DNA of 64,000 nucleotides from Reticulitermes speratus (GCA_021186555.1 JAJKFL010000013.1:34252743-34316742); one strand, 5' to 3'. Shown: positions 1 through 10,349, numbered from the stretch's first letter. Program-made: numbers and translations. The notes: generated by a model not told the origin, from the letters alone.

Positions 1-570
1 TTGACACATCTCAGAAAGTTGTGATTCTAATATTTATAGACGTAAAAAGTTCGGACTTTATGTGGTTTGCAGTACCCTGTTAATTCTACTAAGTAATGCA
101 GTTGCATAACTTAGAAGCCCAGAATTAATAAGTGACGAAAATGATGTGCTGACCTGTCCGGAATTATTTGCTTCGGACATGAGTAGGCCTACAATTTGCA
201 GAGTGATTTAATAACGTGTTTTGTTCTTCAGAAGTGATCGTTTCAACGGCACGCTCTTTGACATCTGCAGTTATCCTTCAGAGATGCATGGCTTCTACTG
301 TGAAATGTCACTTTCATGAAAACAAGTAGATGCGAGGAGTTTGTAGTGACCACAGTCCTGTCTGATACCGAGCAGGCTGACTGAATCTTAGTTATTTAAG
401 GACTATTTTAAACTGCTTTATTTAGGCCTGCAAAGCGTGGAATTTTAGGGTGACCGAAATGCATAGAATGTGGAATGAAGCAGATTTATAGGCAAAGATG
501 TTCAGTTGTTTAATTAAGTACAACGCCCTGAAGGCATAAGGGGAATGGAAGTACAGCCTACGCATTCTCA
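1..570. other. Upstream AT-rich DNA, nothing recognised
   Basis: I see no long open frame, RNA gene or clear repeat. This is presumably intergenic DNA upstream of the Dok-7 gene. Confidence 0.5.
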
Positions 571-639
571 AATTTTACTAGATGGAATTGAATTGTCAAC
601 TAGAATCCAGGGACGATTAACTACCGAGGAAGAACACCC

Positions 640-805
640 GTTAGCAAATTGAATAAGAGTTTGGGCGGGCCCCAAAATAAGTCTGGTTGCTGTGGAGCAG
701 AGAAAAGTCTCTTGCCCCTGCCAGGAATAGAACCCATATCCTCTGTCGTCTAGCATGTAACGTAGTCACTATGGTGACTGAGCTATCCCAGCTTCTCTGC
801 ACGTT
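640..805 (-). repeat. SINE-A copy, old, 5' half
   Basis: Read on the minus strand this begins with a tRNA-like head (a GTCACCATAGTGACTACG-type A-box region), then a decayed B box (GGGTTCTATTCC), then the GGGGCCCGCCC stretch that marks the SINE-A body. It is heavily mutated and the 3' half is not clear. Confidence 0.6.
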
Positions 806-1249
806 GTAGTGAAGACAGAAATCACAGCTTGTGTCGTAAAGAACACGTAACAATCTTCGTTTCAAATTTAAATTCCAGTCGTTCCCTTGAAGGTGACAGC
901 CCCCCTTCCCACCCCCTACACTTTCATACGTGCAGAGTCTTTTTTCCTAATTCTCCATTCTGCACCCCTTCGCTACCTTCACTGTCATGTCGAAACAATG
1001 AACGCTTTCTTCTCATCATCCGTTAGAGGAATTCTCTTGTTCTCTTTTGCTTTTAAAATGTGAAATGAAATAACAAGGACACAGGTAGAGAAGATCTGCA
1101 CAGTAGAAACTCCGAAAAACCAGCAGAGAGACTCAATGTGCTACCAGGAATGAGGCTATAGACTAGTAGGCTAACACAGCTGTTCGAACCCTGCTGTCTG
1201 TGTATCAACAGATTGAACTTCTAGCCTTATGAGAGGGCAGGTGGTGTGT

Positions 1250-1440
1250 TTCGTACACGATAAAACACACGTCCTGAAATATACCTTGGTAATAATAAGT
1301 GACCCCCTGCAGACTGATGCAAATTTAACAACGTTTCGTATGAACGTGCTGCTTCCATCTTCAGGGTGAGCTGGTGGCAGGTCATTCCTCCAAAATTTTG
1401 GTATATTTGTACCACAATGCACTGCGTCACATCCTATAAA
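1250..1440 (-). repeat. MEAA repeat copy
   Basis: The minus strand stays open across this stretch and reads YQNFGGMTC, then LKMEAARSYETLLNLHQ. This is close to the form of a dispersed insect repeat peptide I remember from termite and cockroach gene models (YQRFGGTCC...MEAAxSSETLVNxYQ). It has no recognisable domain or start signal, so I read it as repeat DNA and not as a gene. Confidence 0.6.
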
Positions 1441-1535
1441 CGTTAATATATCTGAAAACCGCCGTGATAACCTCAAATTTTGTAATAGATAAATAAGGCA
1501 TTCTTTTGTGTTTCATAAACTAAGAAATAAAGACA

Positions 1536-1720
1536 ATTCCAGTGAATACAACTACCTTTCATTATAAAAACAATATTTTCCTTTATAAATTGTTACGTGT
1601 TTCGACCCTTCTATTTTATTTATTCGCGCCTGATGATGACCCTTAATAGTCGAAACATGTAGCAATTTATAAAGGCAAATATTGTTTTCACAATAAAAGA
1701 TAACTTTGTTGAATAAAATT
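1536..1720. repeat. Fold-back (inverted-repeat) element
   Basis: Two arms of about 70 nt (1536-1606 and 1650-1720) are reverse complements with scattered mismatches and no large gaps. The loop (about 43 nt) carries CCTGATGATGACCC next to GTCGAAACATGT, a motif pair that recurs elsewhere in the window. The structure is MITE-like, but no transposase family can be assigned. Confidence 0.8.
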
Positions 1721-2200
1721 GTTTTATTATTTAGCCGTTTTGAAACCCAATTGTTTGCTCCTAGACAAATAATTGTATTATTTTTAGTTTTGAGAACTGT
1801 ACGAAGTAAAGAAGTTTTTCCTTTGCTTAATTAAGCGCCACACCATGAATACGTATGAGGCCTAGATCCTTGGCGCTAAATAAAAATTAGTGGTTAGTTT
1901 CAGGCTCCGCCCGCCTCACCTGCGGGAATAGAACCACTGTACTCCTTGGGTAGGAGGACATGTGGGTTTCAGAGGCGGTCCGGATGCGGTGTTGAAGGTT
2001 GAAATATCTTAAAATGATCTTAAGGTGTTTCATCCCGTTGTGTAATGAACAATAAAACTAACTACTTCATCCGTCGAAAATAGCTTGAATGTTAGCGGTA
2101 TAAAACCCAAACCCAGCTACATGTACACGTTTCGGCTTTCAGTAACCCGTCATTAGGCTGTGTATAGGAAGATAATAAAGACAAAACTTGCAGCTGCTTT
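1721..2200. other. Nothing recognised
   Basis: A B-box-like string on the minus strand near 1920-1935 hints at a decayed tRNA-derived SINE. I see nothing else. Confidence 0.4.
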
Positions 2201-2204
2201 TGAA

Positions 2205-2262
2205 AATATAATCCCGATTCGTCCAGCGAGTAACCTAGTCACTATTATGACTGAGCCACATC
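2205..2262 (-). repeat. SINE-A head fragment
   Basis: The minus strand reads GTGGCTCAGTCATAATAGTG, then ACTAGGTTACTCGC. This is the same tRNA-like head as the SINE-A copy at 23740. Only the head is present. Confidence 0.5.
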
Positions 2263-2660
2263 AGCAGTTAACCTTCACAAAAGGAGTAACCGTAAAAAAA
2301 TCATACGAAACCATGTTGATTAGAAATTTTCTTAATCTGCTGAGAATGCCTGTAATTCTCAACTTGTGCATTATAAACATCTCTTACATTTCGTGCAGTG
2401 CTGTTGGAACTACAGTATTTGGCGGAGCGTTAAATCAAGCAGTTCATTCAGTTTGACTCTAAGTATCTCGTATAGTTGATTGAATTTAAGTAAATTATGA
2501 GCCACAGTTCGACGTGTGTATAGAAGAAATTGTAAAACTTCTGCAGTAGACGCCACTGAAGCCCGAAGTGCAGTCACTCCGTACTAGATGGCAGTAGTGT
2601 CGTATTGGAAAGAGTGGGAGGTAAAGATACAGTACGTGGAACTAGGAGGGAAAACCCAAA

Positions 2661-2696
2661 TCAGTAGTGTGCGTGCGTTGGTCGCGTAGTGGTCGT
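2661..2696 (+). promoter_or_regulatory. Possible TATA-less core promoter (Inr + DPE-like)
   Basis: TCAGT at 2661-2665 matches the arthropod initiator. GGTCGT at 2691-2696 fits the DPE consensus RGWYVT, starting one base later than the canonical +28 if the A at 2663 is +1. No TATA box is seen about 30 bp upstream. If used, it would give an unspliced leader of about 170 nt before the ATG at 2836. The motifs are short and could be chance. Confidence 0.3.
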
Positions 2697-2835
2697 TGTT
2701 TGTCACATTGCAAAGTACAGTGGGGTAGTTGCGTGTGTTACTTTAAAAACTATCACCTTGTTGTGTGTAAATAGAATTGTGTGCTACTTTTTAGTATGTC
2801 ATGTTCTAAATAAAGTGTTCTCTTAAATTTTCAAC

Positions 2836-2889
2836 ATGGATAACAATACTGTCATCGAGGGAACCGTTAAATTCCGTGATGGAAAGAAG
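2836..2889 (+). CDS. Dok7: Dok-7, coding exon 1 (start of protein, partial gene)
   Basis: The first coding exon of docking protein 7, an adaptor with PH and PTB domains that in vertebrates binds and activates the muscle receptor kinase MuSK at the inner membrane face; its insect role is less clear. The 18 codons read MDNNTVIEGTVKFRDGKK. From memory, human DOK7 starts with EGQVKLRDGKK at the same place, and its first coding exon is also 54 nt and ends in phase 0. The start is supported by a good insect context (CAACATGG). The exon ends AAG followed by GTACAT, an acceptable donor that is weaker than consensus at +4 and +5. The next exon is 22.5 kb away at 25393. The residues form the lead-in and first strand of the PH domain. 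The exon alone is short, but with exon 2 the identification is strong. Confidence 0.88.
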
Positions 2890-2899
2890 GTACATATTT

Positions 2900-4415
2900 A
2901 AGGTGTTCCGTTGTTTTGTAATTTATAGATGCATGGCATTGTGGTCCCAAATTTTACTGTGCAGCGGAACAAAACGAAAGTCAGCGCCTTTATTTATAAC
3001 GTGACATTAGTAGATTTGATTGAGAGATTTTGGCGTGGTACAATAGAAAGCCTGGCTGGTTTCCAATGCGAAAATTAAATCAGTTGCAGCGTAATGTTGT
3101 TTGAAAGGTTCCCCGTGTTTTGATGACACGATATGCTAATGGATTGGAGTGGTGGTGTTAAATTAACTATGCTTTCTGTTGATCCATCAACCTCACAATT
3201 AGCGCTTGCCAATCTGTCTTTACAAATGAAGAGTGTTTCTACTACCCTTAATTGATACTGACTGATGTTACAAGACGGGTTCAGAACCCGGTAACCAATG
3301 AATAAATAAATGACAAGTGACTGCCTCATGACAGAGTGTTCCATGAGTTGTAGTTATTGTATTGTAACGGAGCTCAAGGTGCTATTTACGTGATCACAAA
3401 ATCCTCATATTCTGTCTTACCGAAACCCGATACGGTCAATGTAATGTTAAAATAGCCTACCTTTCTAATTTATATTTTAACATTACCTTCCCATCTACAA
3501 CCAGGTTTCCCCAATCCACTTTCCCATTCAGGTTTTAATAATGAAATGTGTCTCTCATTCCGTACTTTGTGATTTAATCTTATTAAGCCAGGTAATGTTA
3601 TGAATTATGAAACTCCTTGTTAATGCTCTCGGGTTCTGTTTTGCTGTTAAGCCGATGATATTTAGCCATGTTAGGAACTATTCTGGAATACTGGAGCCTT
3701 CGGGTGTTGGCAACCCTTATGTATAAGAACGTATATTATACGTTCTTTACCATCTTTCGTCAAACTGTTTGGAATCTTAATATCCTAACAGAAATGTCTT
3801 TCGAAATGAGTGATAGACTAGATTGAAAATGTGTACAATTAATAGTAATAATAATTACTATAATAGCAATAATAATATAATTTGCATTTATGCTATGATT
3901 AAATGTTTTCGTGATGTTCTTTTTGGATTGCCTGGTATTAGTCATTTTACTCGTATGACGTTATATTTTAAAATCGGCTTTAATACTGCCTTCCTATTTA
4001 CGCCCACTTTTCCCAAACCATCTGTAACTTTCAGAGAATTAGTAATGAGAAACTAATTATTATTATTACTATTATGACGATGATGATGATCACGAAGCTG
4101 CTGAAGTAAGATACGGGGTTTCAAGTTCTGACGCTGCCAATACGTTTGCAAAAGCAAGCAGGCCTAGAGAAATTACACACATCCTCGTTATTAATGATGC
4201 ATTTTCACGACAGTAGAGGCACAGGAACTATATCGTGTCCTTATGGTTCTAACCTTGTATTCTGCCAGCGATTCTGGGAAAAACCAGAATTCGAACAAAT
4301 GAAGATCTCCGGGGTTTGTCGCCTTCGTTATTCGTTTCTAGCCGTCACATCGTAGAATTCCGCATTGGTTATTAATTAACAACAACAAAAAAGTGAGTCG
4401 ACTTGACGGCGGTAA
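2900..4415. other. Intronic DNA, nothing recognised
   Basis: The DNA is AT-rich. There is a short run of AAT-type simple sequence near 3838-3885, and no open frame with family resemblance. Confidence 0.45.
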
Positions 4416-4419
4416 CTCC

Positions 4420-4480
4420 TGGAATGTGCAGGTGAAACGTTCCCTCGAAACGTCGGTAAATTTGTGCGAGAGCTTATGCT
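4420..4480 (+). repeat. Possible MEAA repeat fragment
   Basis: CCTCGAAACGTCGGTAAATT matches the core of the MEAA repeat (TCCGAAACGTTGGTA). The copy is short and the flanks are not informative. Confidence 0.35.
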
Positions 4481-4494
4481 GTTAAACATCTCCT

Positions 4495-4525
4495 CCTAAT
4501 CCTCCTCCTCCTCCTTCTTCTACAG
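4495..4525 (+). repeat. Trinucleotide run (CTC/CTT)
   Basis: An imperfect run of TCC and TTC triplets, an ordinary microsatellite. Confidence 0.7.
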
Positions 4526-4837
4526 CAACAGCATCAACGTTCAGGATAGTAGTAACAACAGATATACAATTCAGCTATACAAAACTATATTTCGGAATTA
4601 TTTAAAGCTCTCAGAGGCCACAGACCGAGGCAGAGTTTTTTGTTTGCCACAGCGCACCCTACCTGCGCTAATCGGATTATGTCTGTGCACCAAGAGGCCA
4701 GGACCGAACATTGCCCAGTCGTGTTTCTGTGGTGCTGATGATGCAGTGATTATTAAAAGCAACTGTCCTAATCAAATCCCGAAAGTATACACTCGGTGTA
4801 CGAATATTCTGCATATCAAATTTACTGGAGCTGCAAT

Positions 4838-5055
4838 AACCCAGTCATAGAGTGGCTAGGCTGGGGAGGGCAGCGAGGAATCGGGGTTCGATTTTTTGTT
4901 TTGGGTGCCACCCAGCCACCTACCCAAAGCCTACCGAGTCAAGTGGCTGTACAGTGAAGCTGATCAGACATCTCCATCCAGTGCCGAGATAAAGAATTAG
5001 TGGAGCTATAGACGTCCCTCCATTTCGCTATGCCGGCATGTCCTGTCGCTTAATC
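4838..5055 (+). repeat. SINE-A copy, diverged
   Basis: The B-box-like GGGGTTCGATTTT is followed by CCACCCAGCCACCTA, then CATCCAGTGCCGAGAT and GTGGAGCTATA, in the order of the SINE-A body. The 5' head is eroded. Confidence 0.65.
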
Positions 5056-5129
5056 CAGCAGAAATAACTTTCTTATACCATTACTATTATTTATTTATTT
5101 TACTGTAATGGAGATTTTATCAGTTGACT

Positions 5130-5460
5130 ATATTATCATTATCCTTACCTTCTTAAAGCCGTATTTTCACAATAAGGACCATTATTTTCGTAAACGCTGA
5201 TCCCAATGGCCGCGCGGTCTAAGATGTGGGTCTGGGGCCGTTCGCTTGCTGGGATTTGGGTTCGAATCCCGCCGAGTGTGGTGTGCCTGAGTGTGATCGT
5301 GAAGCCTCGATAATGAGGCCCTGGCCGGCTGGGGCCTGTTGGGCCATGGGAAAAAAAATTCGTAAACAGCATTAACGGGTTGGTCTTTCTAATGGGGACG
5401 GACAGTGTTCTGTTTGAGGTAGGAACCAAAATTTTATATAGAAGCGAGTTTCAGAAAATA
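5130..5460 (-). repeat. D-repeat copy split by a SINE-C insertion
   Basis: The left part (to 5195) ends TTTCACAATAAGGACCATTA then TTTTCGTAAAC. The right part resumes at 5368 with AGCATTAACGGG and goes on to TAGGAACCAAAATTTTATA. Joined, they match the uninterrupted D-repeat copy at 43255-43455. Confidence 0.7.
5196..5358 (+). mobile_element. SINE-C, tRNA-derived retroposon with target duplication
   Basis: The tRNA-like head has an A box in TGGCCGCGCGG and a B box GGTTCGAATCCC. The body contains CGATAATGAGGCCCTGGCC, and there is an oligo-A tail before 5359. TTCGTAAAC is repeated directly on both sides (5187-5195 and 5359-5367), as expected of a target-site duplication. The host site is a D-repeat, so this insertion is younger than that copy. 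It is unlikely to be a true tRNA gene because the acceptor stem does not close. Confidence 0.8.
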
Positions 5461-5707
5461 AGTTACCAGCATGTCTCGTTAAATGGCATCATGCGATCGT
5501 GAATTTCACCATCTAACGGGCACGTGTAGGACGTCTGTGTCGTCATGCAACTACCGGAGGGCACCGTAAGCGTGTCGTATCGCCGTCTAAGCCCTTTAAA
5601 GATGGCAGGCCTAGTGGAAACGTAGTAAAATATCGAAGTACGGCAGTGTGATCCGATTGTTGCTTGTGAATGGTGTACTGGTGGAAATTTGGCACCAGTT
5701 GGTGGGT

Positions 5708-5990
5708 TGGGCCGGGATAGCGTAGTCGGTATAGCGACCCGCTACGGGCTGGACGGCCCGGGGATCTAATTCCGGTGGGAGTAAGATTTTCTGTACCTGC
5801 CCAGATCGGCCCTGGGGCCCATCAGGCCTCTTGTACAGTGGGTACCGGGTCTCTTGCCCGGGGGTAAAGCGGCCGGTGCGTGCCGTTGACCATCCGTCCC
5901 CATCTAGGGCCGAGGTTACAGAAAGAGTAGAGCCATACATCTCCCCCTCTCGGCCTTCATATCCTGTTGTTGGGTGAACTTTGCCTTGGA
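5708..5990 (+). repeat. SINE-A copy, nearly full length
   Basis: It begins GGGCCGGGATAGCGTAGTCG (head with A box). The B box is damaged (GGGATCTAATTCC). All body blocks follow in order, ending GTGAACTTTGCCTTGG. It lies directly upstream of the mariner remnant, and I see no clear target duplication. Confidence 0.88.
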
Positions 5991-6019
5991 GTGTACGGAG
6001 TACGTGTTGGCTCACGGAA

Positions 6020-6420
6020 ACAGGTGCGGATTTGGTGCAGTGCTTCCATGACTACAGGACAGAAGCGAGCCGGACTCCAAAACACGTCCACTATGGATGA
6101 CAATGTTTGTCGTGCAGACGCCCATAGCAGAGAGGAGAGACGCATTAAGCTGACTGGCATCCATGCTAGACATTTCGCTCGGTGGTGCACGCAGCATTGT
6201 CCACGGCCATCTGGGTTACAGAAAAGTGGGTTCACGCTGGGCGCTAAGAACCTCGCAGATGATTCAAAAACTCGTGTATGGGACTGGCTGTCATGTGTAT
6301 AATACGTTACACCAATCAAGGAGAGAAGTTTGTACAGTGAATTGGTACATGGGATGAAACATGGGTTAATTGAGCAACACCCGAAACAAGTGGTATCCAT
6401 GCATAATGCCAGTTGTCGCT
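6020..6420 (+). pseudogene. mariner-type transposase remnant
   Basis: Across several frames this reads like the N-terminal half of a mariner transposase. One frame gives LDISLGGARSIVHGHLGYRK at about 6166-6225, matching the second helix-turn-helix and following linker of mariner proteins (form LNIS-x-GSVHSIVH...LKYRKV-x-ARW). Another frame near 6335-6375 gives WDETWV, the position of the first catalytic aspartate (GDETWVHH in family members). Stops and frameshifts separate the pieces. The C-terminal catalytic part is not recognisable after about 6420, and no terminal inverted repeats are seen, so it is a dead fragment. Confidence 0.72.
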
Positions 6421-6569
6421 ACATGGAGGTCTGATTTGCACCGCCTGTTAGCCATGTGCCATGTCTCCATCGAAGCCAGAATAAAGTTTTCGTCATCAGA
6501 GTATTTGTTACTTTTTAAGTTTAAGTCAAAACCAATGCACAAGCATTCTTAACAAAGTATATTTGCAAC

Positions 6570-6615
6570 CCCTACATATGTTTCAGCAATTAAGTTGCCA
6601 TCCTCAGGGGCATAC
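6570..6615 (+). repeat. TTTCG / CATC-CTCAGG motif copy
   Basis: CTACATATGTTTCAGCAATT then AAGTTGCCATCCTCAGG has the same arrangement as the loop regions of the fold-back elements at 1536 and 12067, but without visible arms. Confidence 0.45.
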
Positions 6616-6619
6616 CAAA

Positions 6620-7110
6620 GAATCACAAACATCCACGGCATCCAGATACGCACACACTTGGCATTACATATTTGTTACTTTATTTCTTTAAATACCTTTG
6701 CATACTTTGCAATTTTGTACGAGTGCAGTTTAGCAGCTTTATTTGATCAATCGATTCCGAAAATGTGCTGAGTAGCCGAGGAGACGGGAGATCCACGATA
6801 AAATTAGCCACTATGTTGACTGTTCAATTTAACAAATTTCGCATTAAAAATTGTCCCACTAAGAGCACCTTGCTTGAAAACAGCTGCCCGTAATTATAAA
6901 TGAAGATGGCTGTAAGTACAAAGAGCGGAGACGGTATGAGTTGCTGTGGCCGATTTTGAAGTCTCTGTCACGATCAATTTACATTTAACAGTAAAATGAT
7001 CGGACGTCTGTTACAAATGTGTGCTGGGGGAAGGGATATATTGATTGAGTCTTTCAGTTTGTTGCAAGCAGCCAAATAGGCGATGAAATTAAAGGCGGCT
7101 ACGCAATACA
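6620..7110. other. Intronic DNA, nothing recognised
   Basis: No repeat or coding signal is identified. Confidence 0.45.
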
Positions 7111-7112
7111 GA

Positions 7113-7135
7113 CCCCCCCCCCCCCCCCCCCCCCC
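7113..7135 (+). repeat. Poly-C tract (23 C)
   Basis: An uninterrupted run of 23 C. The length may be unstable in the genome or in sequencing. Confidence 0.9.
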
Positions 7136-7254
7136 GACGCAGTGATCAGCCTTTGAACCCACAACCGCAAAACCTGCCCTTTCTAACATCTCGACTGTGA
7201 GAGTAAATGTCAAACATATTATTAATACAATCGTTACTGTATATACGGCCACGT

Positions 7255-7440
7255 TTAGCGTTAGAAGATTGCATTTTGCCCATCCAGTATGTGCGTGTTT
7301 CGTGTGATTCTCAAGATAAATAGAGAATACTTCTCTAAAGAGCATTTAATGATTGTTCTGTGTAATGGAGACACTGTTTTCTGTGATGTATCGACTAAAT
7401 TTGGAAATATTTAGATAAACTTCAGGGTTCAGAATGTTAA
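7255..7440 (-). repeat. D-repeat copy
   Basis: It carries the D-repeat blocks in minus orientation: GCATTTTGCCCATCC, GTGTGATTCTCA, GAGCATTTAATGATTG, then GTAATGGAGACACTG. It lacks the terminal hairpin end. Confidence 0.6.
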
Positions 7441-7744
7441 ACTGAATTACAGTGCGCAGTGCTCCTGCAGGGTATGTGATTATGGTGGAGCGTGCCTAAT
7501 GTCCGTTTAATATTTGACCGACTCACAGTTTTGATCTCTGACATTTCTCGTGGCCCTCCTCTCATTATATTTAATCCAGGATTTGGAATACCGTAATGAT
7601 CATTTTGGTTGTTCTGTTTAGTCTTCGCATTAAACTGTTGAGATTTTTACCTTACGGTATATCAGGACCATTTGTTTCATCATGACTTTGGTTTCTTTAT
7701 GAATGGTTAGCTGAGAAAGCATATGTTATTAAACTGGATAACAG

Positions 7745-7970
7745 CCTAACTTAAACACCTATAGTTCGAGTCCCTGAAGGGGCAAAAGATTTTTCTGTTC
7801 TCTTATTGTCCAGATCGGCTTTGGGGCCCACCCAGGCACTTATTGAATGAGTACCGGTGATGCTTCCCACGAGTGTAAAGCGGCCGAGAAATGAAGCGAT
7901 CACATTTCTATCTAGTGCCGATATTAATAATAAGTGGAGCTGTACTTCCACTACCCAGTATCTCTTAATG
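7745..7970 (+). repeat. SINE-A copy, head truncated
   Basis: It starts at the B box (AGTTCGAGTCCC). It keeps GTCCAGATCGGCTTTGGGGC, CCACCCAGG, GTAAAGCGGCCG and CTATCTAGTGCCGATAT, then ends near CTTCCACTACCC. Confidence 0.75.
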
Positions 7971-8489
7971 ACAACTTCTTGCTTGAAGGCGTGTTTTAAT
8001 TTGGAAACCAAAATTCATTTTCGTTAGCTCATTTCTCATTGCGAGTCCAGTACTTGGTGCTGACCCCTTAAATACACACAAAATATAAAGGGTGCTACTT
8101 TGTAGTGATTGATTCTCGGTTTATTTAACGTCGCTATTTTATCTACATAACTTACAGGCTTTGAATGATTGAAGCGCCAAAACCTGGGTCGCCTCGCTTG
8201 CCCCCACCTGTTATCTAGCTGCCAAATATAAACACGCACGTTACCGCTGTGCTGTCGCGATTGCTTGTCAGAGGGAGCTGGGGAACAGCGGACCGTGACC
8301 CATTTGACGGGATATTTTGGCTCTGGCCCGTGTTTTATGCGAGGTGGCAAACAAAATACCAGCCCTTAGGAGCACCAGCAGGCTCTGCACGAGAGAAGAA
8401 GAAAGGATTGGCAGCTGTCATTGTAGTTAACCCATGCATCATTTGAGGTTTCCATGACAGTGGGTATGGGTATTACCTTCCTCTAAATT

Positions 8490-8610
8490 GTAATACTTTG
8501 TGGTCTGGTATTCTATCGTTGTGATGTAGGTAGTATGTCAACACCGAAACGTCAGTAAATGTATACCAGACTGCACGGCGTCACATTCCAGATGACGATA
8601 ATCTTAAAAC
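8490..8610 (+). repeat. MEAA repeat copy
   Basis: ACACCGAAACGTCAGTAAAT then ATACCAGACTGCACGGCGTC match the core and the following block of the family. In one frame it reads TPKRQ, stop, MYTRLHGVTFQ. Confidence 0.55.
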
Positions 8611-9455
8611 TTGACCTAATTAAAACGAAATGACACTTTGTGTGTCCAGTTTCAACTTGGTGAAAATGTTAAAGCTTTAACAAAGACGTGTTTGCTGCCA
8701 ATACGAATTCAATTTGATTGGCTATTAAGATGGCTTAATGAGTTGAAACACATCGTTATAAAAGTCATACGAACTTGAAGGGGTGTACAATGACAGTACG
8801 TTGTTTGTAGAATGTTGCAAGACAATACGATTCCCAGCTGTCAGTTATGGGTCGGCCGAAGCAATCTTTACGCAACAGAACAAAAGTCAAATGTGTTATA
8901 TCATCTTCGTCCATCCCGTCGTAAATTCTACAAAAGGGTTCGTACAAAAAATGTCACAGCTGGACATACTTCCATTGCTCCAGAACATCTAACTGTGTTT
9001 GAAACCCTGCAGTGAGCAAGTGCCAAAAAACTAACACTCACGCTTGACTAATTTCCAAGATTTATGTGACAAGCTGGAGTAACCGTAAATTTACAATGGT
9101 GATCAGAGGTATTGTCTTACATCACCAAGCTTCAAACCCAATCCAACGGTAACAAGAATGTTGTTGTAATACGTACAATTCAGGCGTATTTGTCGTTTAA
9201 CGTAGAAACTGCCGAGTAAGAAATCGCAGAATATTTTCTATATGCCTTATTTCCTATCTTATGTTATGCGAGTTCCTGATATCCGTTTCCTTGCATATAT
9301 GCGGCCAAATTGTTGAGGAGAAAGGTGCGTTAAAATTCGCCTTACTCCCGAGGATCACATTTGTGGACCACAAAGTTTCCAAAACGCTTTTAATATTTCT
9401 TGCATCCGCCATTTTCTCCCACTCGCCTTCTGATGATCCAAGTTCATGTGCACTC

Positions 9456-9524
9456 AATGTTTCATAACCAACTAAATGCACATTTCACTTGAAACTGTTT
9501 TTATATAGTTGGTTATGAAACATT
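9456..9524. repeat. Fold-back repeat, right arm cut by a LINE
   Basis: The arms 9456-9473 and 9507-9524 are perfect 18-nt reverse complements (AATGTTTCATAACCAACT). The pairing continues for a few bases past the LINE insertion (TTGA just after 10344). The left arm is followed by AAATGCACATTTC, the same sequence as in the fold-back element at 17205-17351, so the two are probably one family. Confidence 0.75.
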
Positions 9525-10336
9525 AGGACAAGTAATTCGCACTGTGAAATATGCAGATGACCTTGTGCTACTGGCTAGGGAAGAAAAGGTGCTACAGGGC
9601 ATGATTGATAGACTAATTGAGATTGGAAGATGCTATGGAATGGAAATGAATGTTGCAAAAACTAAAGTAATGAAAATCTCAAGGCAACCGTCCCCAATGA
9701 AAATTATGATAGATCAAGAACAAGTGGAGAATGTGGAATATTTCAATTATTTGGGTAGCATCATAACAAGTGATGCAAGGTGTACACGTGAAATTAAATC
9801 CAGAATTGCCATGGCAAAAGCAGCATTCAACAAGAAGAAGAATATTTTCACCAGCAAACTGGACTTAAATTTAAGGAAGAAACTAGTAAAGTGCTACATT
9901 TGGAGCATAGCTTTCTATGGTGCTGAAACGTGGACACTTCGGAAAGTAGATCAGAAGTATCTGGAAAGTTTTGAAATGTGGTGCTGGAGAAGAATGGAGA
10001 AGATCAGTTGGACCGATCGTGTGAGAAATGAAGAAGTATTACACAGAGTCAAGGAGGAGAGGAACATCCTACATACAATAAAAAGAAGAAAGGCTAACTG
10101 GATTGGTCACATCTTGCGTAGAAACTGCCTTCTGAAACACGTGATTGAAGGAAAGTTAGAAGGAAGGATAGAAATGACGGGACGACGAGGGAGAAGACGT
10201 AAGCAGCTACTGGATGACCTTAAGGGAAAGAAAAGGTACTGGAAATTGAAAGAGGAAGCACTAGATCGCACCCTGTGGAGAACTCGCTTTGGAAGAGGTT
10301 ACGGACGTGTCGTAAGACAGACTGCAGAATGAATGA
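9525..10336 (+). mobile_element. 5'-truncated non-LTR retrotransposon (reverse transcriptase C-terminus)
   Basis: An open frame to the stop at 10330-10332 encodes about 270 residues. It begins just before the reverse-transcriptase catalytic box (KYADDLVLLA, with the two aspartates). Then come EMNVAKTKVM, the NYLGSIIT block and the AETWTL thumb-region block, followed by a basic C-terminal tail with a WIGHILRRN motif typical of LINE ORF2 ends. The endonuclease and the front two thirds of the reverse transcriptase are missing. A short (TGAA)n tail follows the stop. ATGAAACATT occurs at both ends (9515-9524 and 10337-10346), a plausible target duplication. The frame has no internal stop, so the insertion is fairly young, but with no 5' part it cannot be autonomous. 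Confidence 0.88.
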
Positions 10337-10349
10337 ATGAAACATTGAA

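Noticed and set aside
5196-5358. True tRNA gene (A and B boxes present)
   Set aside because: No acceptor-stem pairing, an oligo-A tail and a target duplication show a tRNA-derived SINE. The same reasoning applies to all SINE-A, SINE-B and SINE-G heads.
6974-7345. 123-codon minus-strand frame with a poly-Gly run
   Set aside because: The Gly run is the poly-C tract and most of the rest is a D-repeat copy.
9254-9481. Minus-strand 75-codon open frame beside the LINE
   Set aside because: It overlaps the fold-back arm, has no recognisable domain, and ends inside repeat sequence.
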